From: Lanius collurio
Taxonomy: Eukaryota > Chordata > Aves > Passeriformes > Laniidae
Direction of reading: 5' to 3'
Assembly: GCA_020086605.1 (NCBI GenBank)
Contig: JACBWW010000018.1
Location: 15,700,025 to 15,764,024, forward strand
DNA: 64,000 nt
Below the pieces are notes generated by a model. The model saw only the letters and a program-made list of their open reading frames with translations, ran no database searches and had not been told where the DNA came from. Positions 63,007-64,000 of this stretch are shown in pieces; position 1 is the first letter of the stretch; every line of letters begins with the position of its first letter. The translations under genes and the position numbers were made by a program.

Positions 63007-64000
63007 GAAGAAGACCATCTACAAAACAGTTTGTCTCTCTTTCTTGCTGATCATTACGGTGACGGTGCTGCAGCGCGGAATGGCTCCCAACCAGTTCATG
63101 CAGGGCCAGCAGCAAAAAGAACTGCCCCCTTCAGAGCCCTTGAAATCGCAGAAGAGAGACAATGCCTTCTCCATCAGCAGCACTTTCTGGAAGACCAAGA
63201 AGGAGAAAGCTTCTGTGAAGGAGGAGAGCGTGACGGCGAAGCAAACAAAATCCTGGGATGTCACCACTACCAACTGCTCAGCCAACCAGAACTTCAGCAA
63301 AGTAGATTGGTTCAAAGGGCTGGAGCCCAACTTCCAGCAGTTCCTGCTCTATCGGCACTGCCGCTACTTCCCCATGCTGATCAACCACCCGGAGAAGTGC
63401 AGCGGGGATGTCTACCTGCTCATCGTGGTCAAGTCCATCATCACTCAGCATGACCGCCGCGAGGCCATCCGGAGGACCTGGGGCCAGGAGAAGGAGGTGG
63501 AAGGCAAGAGGATCAGGACGCTGTTCTTGCTGGGCACGGCCTCCAAGGAGGAGGAGAGAGCCAACTACCAGAAACTGCTGGATTATGAGAACCACATCTA
63601 TGGGGACATCCTGCAGTGGGATTTCTTGGACAGCTTCTTCAACCTCACCCTCAAAGAGGTCCATTTCCTGAAGTGGCTTGACATCTACTGTGACAATGTC
63701 CGCTTCATCTTCAAAGGTGATGATGATGTGTTTGTGAGTCCCAGCAACATTCTGGAGTTCCTGGAGGACAAGAAGGAGGGAGAGGACCTCTTTGTGGGGG
63801 ATGTCCTCTACAAGGCCAGGCCAATTCGTAAGAAGGAGAACAAGTACTACATCCCTAGTGCCCTCTACAACAAAAACATCTACCCACCCTATGCAGGGGG
63901 TGGGGGCTTCATCATGGATGGAGCCCTGGCCAAGAGGCTACATAAGACCTCAGAGACACTGGAGCTGTACCCCATCGATGACGTCTTCCTAGGAATGTGT
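63007..64000 (+). CDS. B3GNT7: B3GNT7 main coding exon (runs past the window edge)
   Basis: This exon encodes UDP-GlcNAc:betaGal beta-1,3-N-acetylglucosaminyltransferase 7, a Golgi type II membrane enzyme of family GT31. It adds GlcNAc in beta-1,3 linkage to galactose, mainly in keratan sulfate and related sulfated poly-LacNAc chains (family knowledge). Residues 4-335 are encoded here; the 3' end is cut off (human about 400 residues). A short basic cytoplasmic start is followed by a hydrophobic anchor at 11-25 and a stem to about 85. Then come WDVTTTNCS (87-95), [13 protein letters not shown] (116-128), [20 protein letters not shown] (138-157) and RRTWG. The metal-binding DDD lies at 242-244 in [19 protein letters not shown] at 297-305 and DDVFLG at 328-333. 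N-glycosylation sequons occur at N93, N99 and N216. Nothing looks broken. The acceptor is tttgctttag. Confidence 0.97.

Overview
The window is vertebrate nuclear DNA, almost certainly from a bird. It has long AT-rich introns with GT-AG exons, a CR1 LINE 3' end typical of avian genomes, and at least one LTR of a kind I recognise from songbird and other neoavian genomes. It also carries two neighbouring genes, ARMC9 then B3GNT7, both on the plus strand, in the order known from human 2q37.1. There are no operons, CRISPR arrays or other prokaryotic features. Almost all open reading frames longer than 60 codons are chance frames in introns or GC-rich intergenic DNA.

Layout. Positions 1-38,440 hold the 3' two-thirds of ARMC9, a ciliary basal-body protein with armadillo repeats whose human orthologue is mutated in Joubert syndrome. 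I could place fifteen coding exons from 4,173 to the stop codon at 37,449, with a likely poly(A) signal at 38,422. Reading phase is continuous across exons 1-13 and across 14-15. It breaks between exon 13 (ends 26,945) and exon 14 (starts 33,979). A 393-base assembly gap lies in that intron beside a GAGGA microsatellite, so a missing exon is likely. The introns carry a CR1 fragment, an antisense LTR-like element of about 0.96 kb, and AT-rich stretches with retained CpGs that might be conserved non-coding elements.

Positions 38,441-58,250 are intergenic and become steadily richer in G+C. They hold an antisense solo LTR with a 4-bp target duplication (45,105-45,650), an orphan CpG-rich block near 50,000, a second CpG block with a TATA-like box near 53,600, a near-perfect HNF1-type palindrome at 54,489, and an 18-bp degenerate minisatellite at 57,998-58,159. 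From about 58,330 a CpG island begins. It contains the presumed promoter, the 5'UTR and the 11-nt first coding exon of B3GNT7. The main B3GNT7 exon starts at 63,007 and runs off the right edge at 64,000, giving 335 residues of a Golgi beta-1,3-N-acetylglucosaminyltransferase.

The two genes are not known to act together; their adjacency is old synteny. I found no convincing new biological system. The points most worth checking are the ARMC9 exon 13/14 phase break and the regulatory architecture upstream of B3GNT7.
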